NCBI GenBank assembly: GCA_025963645.1
Contig: JAOQAI010000004.1
Coordinates: forward strand, 25,419 to 89,418
Direction: 5' to 3'
Length of the DNA: 64,000 nt
Source: Flaviaestuariibacter sp.
GTDB lineage: Bacteria; Bacteroidota; Bacteroidia; Chitinophagales; Chitinophagaceae
Of this stretch, positions 16,504 through 25,308 are shown one piece after another. The translations under genes and the position numbers were made by a program. Numbering within the stretch: position 1 is the stretch's first letter; each line of letters begins with the position of its first letter. The notes under the pieces were generated by a model that ran no database searches, had not been told where the DNA came from, and saw nothing but the letters and a program-made list of their open reading frames with translations.

Positions 16504-17095
16504 ATCAGTTTGTACTTTTCTATTGCGCTTTCAAAGCTATCTCATTACATGGATTAATAACTACTCACAAAAGATAGTTATATACCCTTAGAGGTTCATT
16601 AAGGGTTAAAAAACAACCCATCTTTTCAAAGCAGGATTATGGGGCATAGCTGCCCGATAAGGAGATAAACGGGATAATCGTCAAAGGGGTATTCAGGCTG
16701 AAATGCAATTAATTCAAGTATTTGAGCGGACGAGTCCATGACTTTCCCTGTATTTTAATTGGCTCGGTATTAGCAACTCTACCATCGTGAAACAAACTGG
16801 CTGACTGCGATTCTTCATTTTAAACTAACCGACTTTTTCCGCATACCTCTATTAGACCTCCTTTTCTTTTAAAAACTTCATTCCATTTTAATGATCTGAA
16901 GATTTGCTTCGATAGCAAAGCCCTCTACTTGTTACTCAAAGGTGAGACCTAAGGGGCAGAATATACTAAATAGCTGCTGTTTTCAGCCATGCTACCAAAT
17001 GATCCAAAAGGCGCATTTTATTGCGGCTGATACCGAAAGGTGTCACCAGGCCTTATGCATCATCATTCAATGTGTCAACTATAGCAATTTAAATA
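16504..17095. other. gene-free intergenic region upstream of the ice-binding-protein gene
   Basis: These 592 bp contain no open frame with protein-like composition, no RNA signature I recognise and no terminator with a T-run. The region should carry the promoter and leader of the 17096 gene, but no exact TAnnTTTG box was found close to that start. Pyrimidine-rich tracts lie at 16815-16890. Confidence 0.4.
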
Positions 17096-19249
17096 ATGAA
17101 ACCTAACATGGAACGTAAAAAAAACAAAAGCACGGATAGCCATCCGAAAAGCTTGTGGCAGCCAAAAAGAAGCCGCCTCTTAACCGCCACTTGGCTGGTA
17201 GTCCTTATAAGTACTGTTTTCGTCTGGAGTTGTAAAAAAGATAACTACACCGGTGCCACCGAAGGTATCTGTCCCATTGTCGTTTCTACCGACCCTGCGA
17301 ACGGCGCGACGAATGTAGCTACTATAAAGAAAGTGTCTGCCACCTTTAATGAAGTAATGGATCCTGCGACGCTTAACAGCACTACGTTTACGCTGAAGCA
17401 AGGCACTACACCCATCGCCGGTACTATTACCTATACGGGTATGACTGCTACTTTCTCTCCAACAAATGCGTTGGCGGCTAACACAGTCTATACGGGAACC
17501 ATCACAACCGGCGCAAAGGATCCTGCGGGCAATGCACTGGTAGCGGATTATGTTTGGAGCTTTAATACGGGCACCATCCCTATTGTTGTTTCTACTGATC
17601 CAGCCAATGGTGCTACAAATGTGCCACTGGGAAAGATTATTACAGCCACATTTAGTACCGCAATGGACCCGGCTACCATCAATGCCACTACATTTACTAT
17701 TAAGCAAGGAACAAGCGTTGTGCCTGGCACTATCACGTATGCTGGTATGATCGCTACGTTTACGCCTGCTGCACCGTTGGCTCCCAATTCCGTTTTCACG
17801 GGTACGATCACTACCGGCGCAAAAGACCTGGCAGGAAATGCTATGGCGCTTAACTATACCTGGAGCTTTGCTACCGGGGCGCTTCCAACCGTTATTTCCA
17901 CTGATCCTGCTAATGGTGCTACCAATGTAGCTATCAATAAGATCGTAACAGCTAAGTTCAGCACCGGCATGAACCCCGCTACCATCAATGGCACTACGTT
18001 CACCCTGAAGCAAGGCACAACTGCGGTTGCTGGTACCGTTACCTACTCCGGTACGACCGCCACCTTTACGCCTGCAGCCAACCTGTTATCTAATACGGTT
18101 TATACCGGAACGATCACCACCGGCGCTAAGGATACGGTAGGCAACGCTTTAGCTGCCGATTATGTTTGGAGCTTTACAACAGCGGTTGCAATTGATAATA
18201 CAGCACCAACGGTTGTTTCTACCGATCCGATTAACAACGCTACCGGTGTTCCGGTCAATAAGATCATCACGGCTACTTTCAGCGAAGCGATGAATCCCGG
18301 GACTATTAATACAAATACCTTCCTGTTAAAGCAGGGTGCTATATCAATTCCGGGTACAGTTACCTATGCCGGAACAACGGCAAGCTTTACTCCTTCCTCG
18401 AATCTATCTGCAAACACTACTTATAACGCCACGATCACCACAGGTTCGCAAGACCTGGCAGGTAATGCATTGGCAAATAATTATGTGTGGAGCTTTACCA
18501 CTGCCGGCTCGCCCTCTCCTGTTTTAGGAACGGTTGCTTTGTTTGGTGTTTTCGGCGGAAGCGCAGGTATCACTAACCAGGGAACAAATACGGTTATCAA
18601 TAATGGTAGCATTGGCACCACAGGCGTATCTACCATGGTCACTGGCTTTCATGATGGCACCACAGGTGATATTTATACGGAAACGCCATTAAACATTGGC
18701 TTGGTAACAGGACGCATTCACACGGCGCCACCACCACCAGGATCAGCCGCTTCATTTGCGATCGCTACACAAGGATTGTCGGATGCGAATGCCTTGTACC
18801 TTTCTATCTCTCCCGCATCGCGTCCCGGTGGATTAGATCCAGGTTCAGGTGAGTTGGGTGGATTGACGCTGGCTCCCGGTGTGTACAAATCTGCAGGTGG
18901 AACGTTCAAAGTCACCAATGGTAACCTCGTGCTGGATGCGCAAGGCAACCCCAACGCCGAGTGGATATTCCAGTCACCAACCAGTCTTACAGTAGGTATA
19001 GCCGGTCCGGCTGGAGCCAGAAGCGTAACCCTTATCAATGGCGGGCAAGCGAAGAATGTTTACTGGTATGTAGGTAGCGCAGCTACTATTAATGGTGCAG
19101 GTGGCGGCATAATGTCCGGAACCATCGTTTCTTCAGCTGGCATGACCTTCTCTACAGCGGGCAACGCAGTGCAGACTGTATTGAACGGACGTGCGATCTC
19201 TCTTAACGCTTCTGTGACATTGGTAAATACAACGATCAACGTACAATAA
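17096..19249 (+). CDS. Ig-repeat surface lipoprotein with ice-binding (DUF3494) domain
   Basis: This 717-residue protein has a basic N-terminus and a hydrophobic segment ending at Cys46 (VFVWSCKKD), consistent with a lipoprotein signal although Trp in the lipobox is atypical. Four Big_5/SbsA-type Ig-like domains follow at about residues 60-158, 162-262, 266-366 and 372-472. Each starts with a V-S-T-D-P-x-N-x-A-T motif and ends in W-S-F. The C-terminal domain (about 480-717) is DUF3494, the ice-binding-protein beta-helix, with LTLAPGVYK and WIFQ segments. Characterised DUF3494 proteins bind ice or act as adhesins. The upstream ATG at 17096 is used; 17108 is an alternative. Confidence 0.88.
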   Translation: MKPNMERKKNKSTDSHPKSLWQPKRSRLLTATWLVVLISTVFVWSCKKDNYTGATEGICPIVVSTDPANGATNVATIKKVSATFNEVMDPATLNSTTFTLKQGTTPIAGTITYTGMTATFSPTNALAANTVYTGTITTGAKDPAGNALVADYVWSFNTGTIPIVVSTDPANGATNVPLGKIITATFSTAMDPATINATTFTIKQGTSVVPGTITYAGMIATFTPAAPLAPNSVFTGTITTGAKDLAGNAMALNYTWSFATGALPTVISTDPANGATNVAINKIVTAKFSTGMNPATINGTTFTLKQGTTAVAGTVTYSGTTATFTPAANLLSNTVYTGTITTGAKDTVGNALAADYVWSFTTAVAIDNTAPTVVSTDPINNATGVPVNKIITATFSEAMNPGTINTNTFLLKQGAISIPGTVTYAGTTASFTPSSNLSANTTYNATITTGSQDLAGNALANNYVWSFTTAGSPSPVLGTVALFGVFGGSAGITNQGTNTVINNGSIGTTGVSTMVTGFHDGTTGDIYTETPLNIGLVTGRIHTAPPPPGSAASFAIATQGLSDANALYLSISPASRPGGLDPGSGELGGLTLAPGVYKSAGGTFKVTNGNLVLDAQGNPNAEWIFQSPTSLTVGIAGPAGARSVTLINGGQAKNVYWYVGSAATINGAGGGIMSGTIVSSAGMTFSTAGNAVQTVLNGRAISLNASVTLVNTTINVQ

Positions 19250-19256
19250 ATAGTTT

Positions 19257-19287
19257 ACAGGTTCCACTTCAGGGTGGAACCTGTTTC
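19257..19287 (+). terminator. hairpin after the ice-binding-protein gene
   Basis: ACAGGTTCCAC (19257-19267) pairs with GTGGAACCTGT (19273-19283), followed by TTCTT. It may end or attenuate transcription between this gene and the OmpA gene at 19317, which starts only 30 bp later. Confidence 0.7.
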
Positions 19288-19316
19288 TTACAAACTCAAT
19301 TTTAAAAGAACACTTT

Positions 19317-21308
19317 ATGTCTTATACAAGTACTACTAAAAATATTTTTCCAGGACTGTTAGCAGGATTGCTGATGACCGGTGCAGTAGCTACGGCACAA
19401 ACACCGCAGCCCGCGCAAACGGCAGCACGGGTGCAACCGGTTTGGTGGTTTGGCCAATCGGCAGCCGCTAATTTTAATAACTTCCGCGGAACCACGCAGG
19501 TGCTGAATGGGTCTGTAAAAGCACCGACTGCTTTCCATGAAGGTAATGGCGTCAAGCCCTACTTCTCCCTGCTAACTGAATACCGTCCTAACAAGGTGTG
19601 GGGTGGTATGCTGAATCTTGCTTTTGACAACCGTGGCGGTAAATTTGATGGCGTGATGGCGCCCTGCAATTGCCCGGCTGATCTTTCTACCAACCTTAGC
19701 TATATTGCTATCGAGCCAAGTGTGCGGGTAGCGCCTTTTGCTTCGGCATTTTACCTGTTTGCAGGACCAACTTTAGGAGTGAACCTTTCCCGTTCCTTCA
19801 CGTATAACCAGGAGAAACAACCGGAAAGAAGAGGGGACTGGAGTGAATTGCGCAAGACGGTTTTAGGCGCACAAGCCGGTGCAGGAATTGATATTCCCTT
19901 ATCTAAGGCATCCAGCCTAACACAAGCAACGCTATCACCTTTTGCTTCCTTTCAAACAGACTTAGGGCAATCGCCACGTAAAATAGAATCCTGGTCGTTA
20001 TACACTATCAGGGCCGGTGTGGCGCTTAAGTTCGGTACAAGCCGTAAATCAACGCCAGTAACCGCTTTAACAGAAACGAGTGCTTCTCCAACACTGCCAA
20101 ATAAAGACGTTGCCTTTTCGGTAAGGGCTCCGAAAGTGCTCCCGCTAAACCGCAAGGTGAAGGAAACATTTCCGCTGCGCAATTCCGTTTTCTTTGATAA
20201 AGGTTCTTCCGTGATACCTGCGCGATATGTGCAATTGAGCAGCGGCCAGGCGGCCCGCTTTAAGGAAGAACAACTACAGGAAAGCCAGCCGCAAAATTTA
20301 AGTACCGGCCGTTCCGCAAGGCAGCTGGCGGTATATCATAATATCCTGAACATCCTGGGGGATCGCCTGCGGTCAAACCCGCAAAGCACGATCGCTTTAA
20401 GCGGCGCGTCGGATAATAACCCGGCAGAAGGAAAACAAATGGCGGAGGCGGTGCGTCAATACCTGGTAAGCATGTATGGCATTGATGGTGCGAGGATCAC
20501 AACCGAAGGAAGAAGCAAACCTGCCATTCCATCCGAGCAGCCTGGCGCTACAAAAGAATTGGATTTATTAAAAGAAGGCGATCGCCGCGTGGATATAGTT
20601 AGCACTTCTCCTGAACTGTTATTGCAGGTAGGCGGCGTTGCCTCGCCTTTCCTACGTCCGGTGCAAATAGTGGCCTTGCAGGCAGATCCCCTGGATAGCC
20701 ATGTGATCTTTACCACGCTGGGCGCTACAGAAACTTTAAAATCATGGGCAGTTGCTATAACAGACGAGCAAGGTATGGTGCAGAACTATGGACCATACAT
20801 AAAAGACCAGGCATCCGTTTCAGGTAAAACCATCCTTGGAAACAGTACCCAAGGCAATTATAAGATACTGATGACAGGGCAAACAAAAGACGGATATACT
20901 ATAAAAAAGGAAAGCTCAGTGAGCTTGTCTAAAATGGAAACGCCGCAGCAGGAAGGCTTGCGCTATAGTATCCTGTTTGACTTTGATAAATCAAAATCAA
21001 TTGATTCCTACGAGAAGTTCCTCGCTGACATCGTAACGCCACTGATCGCTGATAATAGTACGGTCATCATTCATGGTCATACCGATATTATCGGCGAAGA
21101 GGCGTATAACAACACCTTATCCGGCGAAAGAGCAAAAGGTGCACAGCAATTGTTGCAGCGTGCTTTGAATAGTACGGGTAAAAAGGGCGTTCGCTTTGAA
21201 ACCTATGGTTTTGGCGAAGATGCGGGGATGGCTCCATTTGAGAACAATTACCCGGAAGAGCGCTTTTATAACCGAACGGTGATCATTGATATAGTTCCTA
21301 ATAAATAG
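19317..21308 (+). CDS. OmpA-family outer-membrane protein with N-terminal barrel-like domain
   Basis: This 663-residue protein has a signal peptide (to about residue 28, ending near ATAQ). A beta-strand-rich domain (about 40-240) resembles an outer-membrane barrel. A degenerate OmpA-like segment lies at about 330-440 (IALSGASDN, GIDGARITTEGRSKP). A C-terminal OmpA domain (about 545-660) contains FDFDKSKSID and HGHTDIIGEEAYNNTLSGERA, which should bind peptidoglycan. It directly follows the ice-binding-domain gene and may anchor or present that protein. Paired OmpA-like modules in one chain are less usual. Partner assignment is inference from position. Confidence 0.82.
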   Translation: MSYTSTTKNIFPGLLAGLLMTGAVATAQTPQPAQTAARVQPVWWFGQSAAANFNNFRGTTQVLNGSVKAPTAFHEGNGVKPYFSLLTEYRPNKVWGGMLNLAFDNRGGKFDGVMAPCNCPADLSTNLSYIAIEPSVRVAPFASAFYLFAGPTLGVNLSRSFTYNQEKQPERRGDWSELRKTVLGAQAGAGIDIPLSKASSLTQATLSPFASFQTDLGQSPRKIESWSLYTIRAGVALKFGTSRKSTPVTALTETSASPTLPNKDVAFSVRAPKVLPLNRKVKETFPLRNSVFFDKGSSVIPARYVQLSSGQAARFKEEQLQESQPQNLSTGRSARQLAVYHNILNILGDRLRSNPQSTIALSGASDNNPAEGKQMAEAVRQYLVSMYGIDGARITTEGRSKPAIPSEQPGATKELDLLKEGDRRVDIVSTSPELLLQVGGVASPFLRPVQIVALQADPLDSHVIFTTLGATETLKSWAVAITDEQGMVQNYGPYIKDQASVSGKTILGNSTQGNYKILMTGQTKDGYTIKKESSVSLSKMETPQQEGLRYSILFDFDKSKSIDSYEKFLADIVTPLIADNSTVIIHGHTDIIGEEAYNNTLSGERAKGAQQLLQRALNSTGKKGVRFETYGFGEDAGMAPFENNYPEERFYNRTVIIDIVPNK

Positions 21309-21321
21309 AAAATGGCATTTT

Positions 21322-21361
21322 CCTCAAAAGACCATGTGCAGGCCGGCATGGTCTTTTGAGG
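21322..21361 (+). terminator. perfect 15-bp inverted repeat after the OmpA gene
   Basis: Positions 21322-21336 and 21347-21361 are exact reverse complements (outer CCTCAAAAG, inner ACCATG). The loop is about 10 nt and a T-run sits inside the right arm. It lies 13 bp after the stop codon and is likely a terminator, although no further T-run follows. Confidence 0.7.
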
Positions 21362-21387
21362 GTTAGGGAATCAAAAAGCAAATAATT

Positions 21388-22095
21388 ATGGCAACGACAA
21401 GTTTAGAAACAGCATTAGGAATCAAAAGAACAATCGGCAAAGTTTCGATTGTGATAGCCCTGTTCGCTACCAGTTTAGTGGGATGTAAAACAATGAGCAA
21501 CACCCAAAAGGGTGGTGTGATCGGTGGTGCAGCCGGTGGTGCCGTAGGCGCCGTTATAGGCCGGGCAATAGGCAATACGGCTGTGGGCGCCATTATTGGT
21601 GCAGCCGTGGGCGGTACAGCCGGTGTGTTAATTGGCCGGAAAATGGACAAGCAGGCCGAAGAGATGGCTAAAGAAATGAAAGATGCCGAGATCAGGCGGG
21701 AAGGCGAAGGCATTGTGGTGAACTTTAAAGAGAAGGTGCTGTTTGGCTACGACCGTTACGACCTGAACGCCAATGCTCAGGCTAACCTGAACCAGCTAAG
21801 GGGTTACCTGTTGAAATATCCGGAAACGAATATTACCGTGATCGGTCATACCGACAGCAAAGGGTCAGATACATACAATCAAACCCTTTCGGAGAACCGT
21901 GCGAACGCAGCGGTGAATTACCTGCGGCAGAATGGCATTGCGGCAACCCGCTTAACGGCTATTGGCAAAGGCGAAGCAGACCCGATCGCAACGAATGACA
22001 CGGAAGAAGGTGCCAGCTCCAACCGCCGTGTAGAGTTTGTGATCACCGCAAATGAGAAGATGAAAGCAGACGCGAAAGCGGAAGCAGGTCAATAA
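21388..22095 (+). CDS. OmpA-family lipoprotein with glycine zipper (YiaD-like)
   Basis: This 235-residue protein starts with a long N-terminus ending in a lipobox (SLVGC, Cys33). A glycine-zipper segment follows (about residues 40-90, GGAAGGAVGAVIG and IGAAVGGTAGVLIG). An OmpA domain lies at about residues 110-225, with HTDSKGSDTYNQTLSENRA and NRRVEFVI. It is expected to be anchored in the outer membrane and bind peptidoglycan. It is the third member of the envelope cluster beginning at 17096, and a terminator hairpin follows. The family is firmly recognised. Confidence 0.9.
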   Translation: MATTSLETALGIKRTIGKVSIVIALFATSLVGCKTMSNTQKGGVIGGAAGGAVGAVIGRAIGNTAVGAIIGAAVGGTAGVLIGRKMDKQAEEMAKEMKDAEIRREGEGIVVNFKEKVLFGYDRYDLNANAQANLNQLRGYLLKYPETNITVIGHTDSKGSDTYNQTLSENRANAAVNYLRQNGIAATRLTAIGKGEADPIATNDTEEGASSNRRVEFVITANEKMKADAKAEAGQ

Positions 22096-22105
22096 AAACA
22101 AGATG

Positions 22106-22145
22106 CTACCGGCAAATTACTATTAAACTTGCCGGTAGTTTTCTT
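22106..22145 (+). terminator. rho-independent terminator
   Basis: CTACCGGCAA (22106-22115) pairs with TTGCCGGTAG (22129-22138), followed by TTTTCTT. It lies 10 bp past the stop of the glycine-zipper OmpA gene. Confidence 0.85.
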
Positions 22146-22162
22146 ACTCCTAAATCCCTCCT

Positions 22163-22804
22163 ATGAAAATTTTATTATTATTCGTTAGTTTGTTTGTTAC
22201 CGGGGTGTCTTTTGGCCAAGCAAAGGAAGGAAGTGTGGAATATAACAAGAAACAACAACCGGCCGCTGTTATTGAACTGGGTGCATCGGAAGATGTAGTT
22301 AGCCGCCTGCTTGGGGAGCATTTAGCTAAGAAGGGCAAGAAAAAGGCTGCGGAGGTAAAGGGATTTGCAGTGTATAGAAACACCGGTATCTTGTCAAATG
22401 ACAGCACTCATGCGGATCTCTTTTTTTATACCGAACGCAAAAGTCGTAGAGAGAAGGAGATCACACTGCTTTCGTTGCTATTGACCACACAGCAGGATGG
22501 TAGCGCTGCCGGCAACAAAGTGCGTTTTCTTTCAATGGAGGAAGCGAAGATTTATCTTGATGAACTAATGCCCGCTGTGGATGCCTACAATCTCGAACTC
22601 GAGATCAAAACACAAACAGAGGCAGTTGCAAAAGCAGAGTCTAAATACAAAAGCCTGCTAAGCGATGGCGAAGACCTGGAAAGAAAGCGGGTGGGTATTG
22701 AAAAAAAGATTGCTGAGAATAAGCAGGAGCAACAATTGCAAACAGGCGTGATAGAAGTGCAGAAGCAGAAGCTTGCTGAAGCACTTAATAAACGGAAATC
22801 TTAG
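22163..22804 (+). CDS. exported coiled-coil protein of unknown function
   Basis: This 213-residue protein has a signal peptide ending SFGQ (residues 16-19). A globular part follows (about 25-130). The C-terminal helix (about 140-213) is rich in Glu/Lys/Gln with heptad spacing (ETEAVAKAESKYKSLL-like and ENKQEQQLQTG segments), consistent with a coiled coil. It is probably periplasmic. It follows the OmpA lipoprotein by 67 bp with a terminator between them. No named family was recognised. Confidence 0.7.
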   Translation: MKILLLFVSLFVTGVSFGQAKEGSVEYNKKQQPAAVIELGASEDVVSRLLGEHLAKKGKKKAAEVKGFAVYRNTGILSNDSTHADLFFYTERKSRREKEITLLSLLLTTQQDGSAAGNKVRFLSMEEAKIYLDELMPAVDAYNLELEIKTQTEAVAKAESKYKSLLSDGEDLERKRVGIEKKIAENKQEQQLQTGVIEVQKQKLAEALNKRKS

Positions 22805-22903
22805 ACTTTAATCTATGTATATCACCACAACGCCATCAGCAATGATGGCTTTGTGCATAATGTATAATTCTTTCATGCTTAGTTAAGCTTTCAAAAGAAG
22901 AGC

Positions 22904-22933
22904 TTGTTCAGCCGTAAGCATCTATTAATTTTG
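22904..22933 (+). promoter_or_regulatory. Bacteroidota-type promoter for the PAS gene
   Basis: A TTG (22904-22906) is 19 nt from TAATTTTG (22926-22933), an exact TAnnTTTG match. Transcription would start near 22940, about 13 nt before the ATG at 22953. Confidence 0.65.
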
Positions 22934-22952
22934 CACTTCAAATTTGCCCTAG

Positions 22953-23339
22953 ATGGATAAGATAGAAAAGTTGGCACACTTGCACCGCCGCATGATAGAA
23001 GAGGTGCAGGATTATGCTATTATTTTAATGGACCTGGACGGCACTATTCTTTCCTGGAACAAAGGTGTGGAGCGCATCAAGGGCTATAAGGCCGATGAGA
23101 TCATCGGCCAGAACTTCAATATATTTTACATGCCCCGCGACAGAAACGAGCGGCTTCCAGAACGCCTTATAGAATTGGCGGTGAAAGAAGGCCGTGCCAA
23201 GCATATAGGAAGGCGTGTTCGTAAAGATGGAACTACTTTCTGGGGCAGCATACTAATTACCGCCTTGCATGATGAAGCTGGCGAAGTGGTAGGATTTACC
23301 AAGCTTACCCGTGAATTACGCGATAACGAAATTGATTAA
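22953..23339 (+). CDS. stand-alone PAS domain protein
   Basis: This 128-residue soluble protein consists of one PAS domain (about 14-125). It shows the fold motifs MDLDGTILSWNKGVERIKGY, DEIIGQNFNIFY and the C-terminal KDGTTFWGSILITAL, close to PAS domains found in Bacteroidota kinases. It has no kinase, HTH or other output domain, so it would sense a ligand or redox state and act by protein contact. It is monocistronic with its own near-consensus promoter. The ligand is unknown. Confidence 0.88.
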   Translation: MDKIEKLAHLHRRMIEEVQDYAIILMDLDGTILSWNKGVERIKGYKADEIIGQNFNIFYMPRDRNERLPERLIELAVKEGRAKHIGRRVRKDGTTFWGSILITALHDEAGEVVGFTKLTRELRDNEID

Positions 23340-23568
23340 TTGCTATAAGTTCTCTAAGTTTTATTCTTGTATGCGATGCTTTTTAACTAGCAGTCAGTTG
23401 CATAAAGTATTCCGGTAACGCATTTTCTCATGTGTCTTGTTGTGTTCTGCTGGCACGTTTTTTACTATAATCTTCTCACGTTACTTTGGCTTTTACCTGA
23501 GCTAAAGCGGCTATAGCTCTGCATTACATAAGAACACAACTATTGAAACTCATTAAAACTGGAGACCA

Positions 23569-24726
23569 ATGCTTGCAATGAATTATCGCGGCCCTTTTCG
23601 GGTTCGTGCAGACAAGAACATGCCTGAGCCCGAGATTCTTCATCCCGAAGATGCCATTGTGCGAGTGACGCGTTCGTGCATCTGTGGCTCTGATCTTCAC
23701 CTCTATCATGGCCTCGTGCCGGACACCCGTGTAGGCATGACCTTTGGGCATGAATTTACCGGTATCGTGGAGCAAGTAGGGCCGGGTGTTCAAAAATTGA
23801 AGGTGGGCGATCATGTACTGGTGCCTTTCAATATAGCCTGTGGCAAATGCTCGTTTTGCAAGCAGCAATTATTTGGCAACTGCCACGAGTCGAATTCCCA
23901 GGCAACGGCTGTCGGAGCCATTTACGGTTACTCGCATACGGCGGGTGGATACGATGGCGGACAAGCAGAATACGTAAGGGTGCCTTATGCGGATGTAGGC
24001 CCTATGGTGATTCCGCAGGATATGGACCCGGATGATGCGGTGCTATTGACGGATGTAGTGCCCACAGGTTACCAGGCGGCAGAGATGGGCGGCATTAAAC
24101 CGGGCGATACCGTAGTGGTATTTGGCGCAGGCCCGGTTGGTATCATGGCGGCTAAATGCGCCTGGTTGTTTGGCGCCGGGCGGGTTATCGTTATTGATCA
24201 TGTCGAATACCGGTTGGACTTTGTTCGAAAATATGCCCAATGCGAGGCTTATAATTTCCGCTCACTGGAAGACCCGGTCTTATTCTTAAAGAAGACCACC
24301 GGTTACTACGGAGCCGATGTGTGCATTGATGCCGTTGGTTGCGAAGCCGCGGGCAGCACGGCGCAAACCATCACCGGCAGAAAGCTTATGATGCAGGCTG
24401 GGTCCGCTACTGCCTTGCACTGGGCGATCAACTCGGTGAAGAAAGGAGGGATCGTTTCTATTGTAGGGGTGTATGGCCCTACCGGTAATATCGTTCCGAT
24501 CGGTAACGTGCTGAACAAGGGTTTAACAATCCGTGCTAACCAGGCATCGGTGAAACGCTTGCTGCCGCGACTGATAGAGCATGTGCAGTCCGGACGATTG
24601 GATCCGAAAGCGATCATTTCGCACCGGGTGCCATTGGAGGAAGTAGCCGAAGCCTACCATATATTCTCTACCAAGTTGGACAATTGCATCAAACCTATTT
24701 TAATCCCGCCTTCAGCCCGGGCCTAA
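23569..24726 (+). CDS. zinc-dependent alcohol / formaldehyde dehydrogenase
   Basis: This 385-residue medium-chain dehydrogenase has catalytic zinc ligands near Cys39 (CICGSDLH) and His61-Glu62 (GHEF). The structural zinc site is Cys91, Cys94, Cys97 and Cys105. The Rossmann motif VVFGAGPVGIMAA is present. The extended loop and length match the glutathione-independent formaldehyde dehydrogenase-like branch, which oxidises an alcohol or aldehyde with NAD. The substrate in this branch is often uncertain. It is followed after 6 bp by the 168-residue gene at 24733, so the two form an operon. Confidence 0.88.
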   Translation: MLAMNYRGPFRVRADKNMPEPEILHPEDAIVRVTRSCICGSDLHLYHGLVPDTRVGMTFGHEFTGIVEQVGPGVQKLKVGDHVLVPFNIACGKCSFCKQQLFGNCHESNSQATAVGAIYGYSHTAGGYDGGQAEYVRVPYADVGPMVIPQDMDPDDAVLLTDVVPTGYQAAEMGGIKPGDTVVVFGAGPVGIMAAKCAWLFGAGRVIVIDHVEYRLDFVRKYAQCEAYNFRSLEDPVLFLKKTTGYYGADVCIDAVGCEAAGSTAQTITGRKLMMQAGSATALHWAINSVKKGGIVSIVGVYGPTGNIVPIGNVLNKGLTIRANQASVKRLLPRLIEHVQSGRLDPKAIISHRVPLEEVAEAYHIFSTKLDNCIKPILIPPSARA

Positions 24727-24732
24727 AACATA

Positions 24733-25239
24733 ATGATTATGGAAAACTTAGCAGACAACTATAAGCATATTAACGGATGGGGCATTGATGCCGATCCTGA
24801 AAATGAGCCTACCTATCCCATGAAGAATTGGACAGGTGATGATCATCGCCGACTGGATTATGAACGTTCGCAACAGCAGCCAATTGATGTGGAGGTCTTG
24901 CATTCAAATGAACGTCCGAATGTAACAACCGTTTTCGGTACATCAACACCGCCATCGGGCATCAGCGGCAACCTGCGTCGTAAAGCTTTTGAATTCAGCG
25001 AAAGCAACTGGAACCATTGGCTGTTGCTATTGGCAGCCGACCGGGTGAATGTTGTAGAAGGTATTGTGGATGACCTGAAGAACGGTCATGTGCCTAATAT
25101 ATTCGCGGAGAAGGGCTGGAAAGCGGAATGGAAGCACAACCCGGTGGGCCTGGTAAAAAAGGTGGCTATTACGGTGGCTGTCACCGCTACCATCTTCAGC
25201 CTGTTATCCGGGAAAAAAGAAAAGACAGAGAATGCTTAG
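24733..25239 (+). CDS. conserved hypothetical protein linked to the zinc dehydrogenase
   Basis: This 168-residue protein has an acidic, Trp-rich N-terminus (NGWGIDADPENEPTYPMKNW). The middle contains ESNWNHWLLLLAADRVNVVEG, and a hydrophobic helix near the C-terminus (about 143-160, KKVAITVAVTATIFSLLSG) could anchor it to the membrane. It starts 6 bp after the dehydrogenase stop and shares its terminator. No named family was recognised. Operon linkage suggests a supporting role such as electron transfer or enzyme localisation, which is inference. Confidence 0.7.
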   Translation: MIMENLADNYKHINGWGIDADPENEPTYPMKNWTGDDHRRLDYERSQQQPIDVEVLHSNERPNVTTVFGTSTPPSGISGNLRRKAFEFSESNWNHWLLLLAADRVNVVEGIVDDLKNGHVPNIFAEKGWKAEWKHNPVGLVKKVAITVAVTATIFSLLSGKKEKTENA

Positions 25240-25264
25240 GTAGCAAATGCATATTCTTCTAGAG

Positions 25265-25296
25265 AAAAAGGCTGACCACTTGGTCAGCCTTTTTTG
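25265..25296. terminator. bidirectional terminator between convergent genes
   Basis: AAAGGCTGACCA pairs with TGGTCAGCCTTT across a 2-nt loop, with A- and T-runs on both sides. It serves the dehydrogenase operon on the plus strand and the alcohol dehydrogenase gene at 25309 on the minus strand. Confidence 0.92.
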
Positions 25297-25308
25297 ATGG
25301 GGCAAATT

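Noticed and set aside
17180..18013. Antisense open frame (277 codons) opposite the Ig-repeat gene
   Set aside because: It mirrors the repeats of the real gene, is Cys/Arg/Ser-rich, and has no promoter or family motif.
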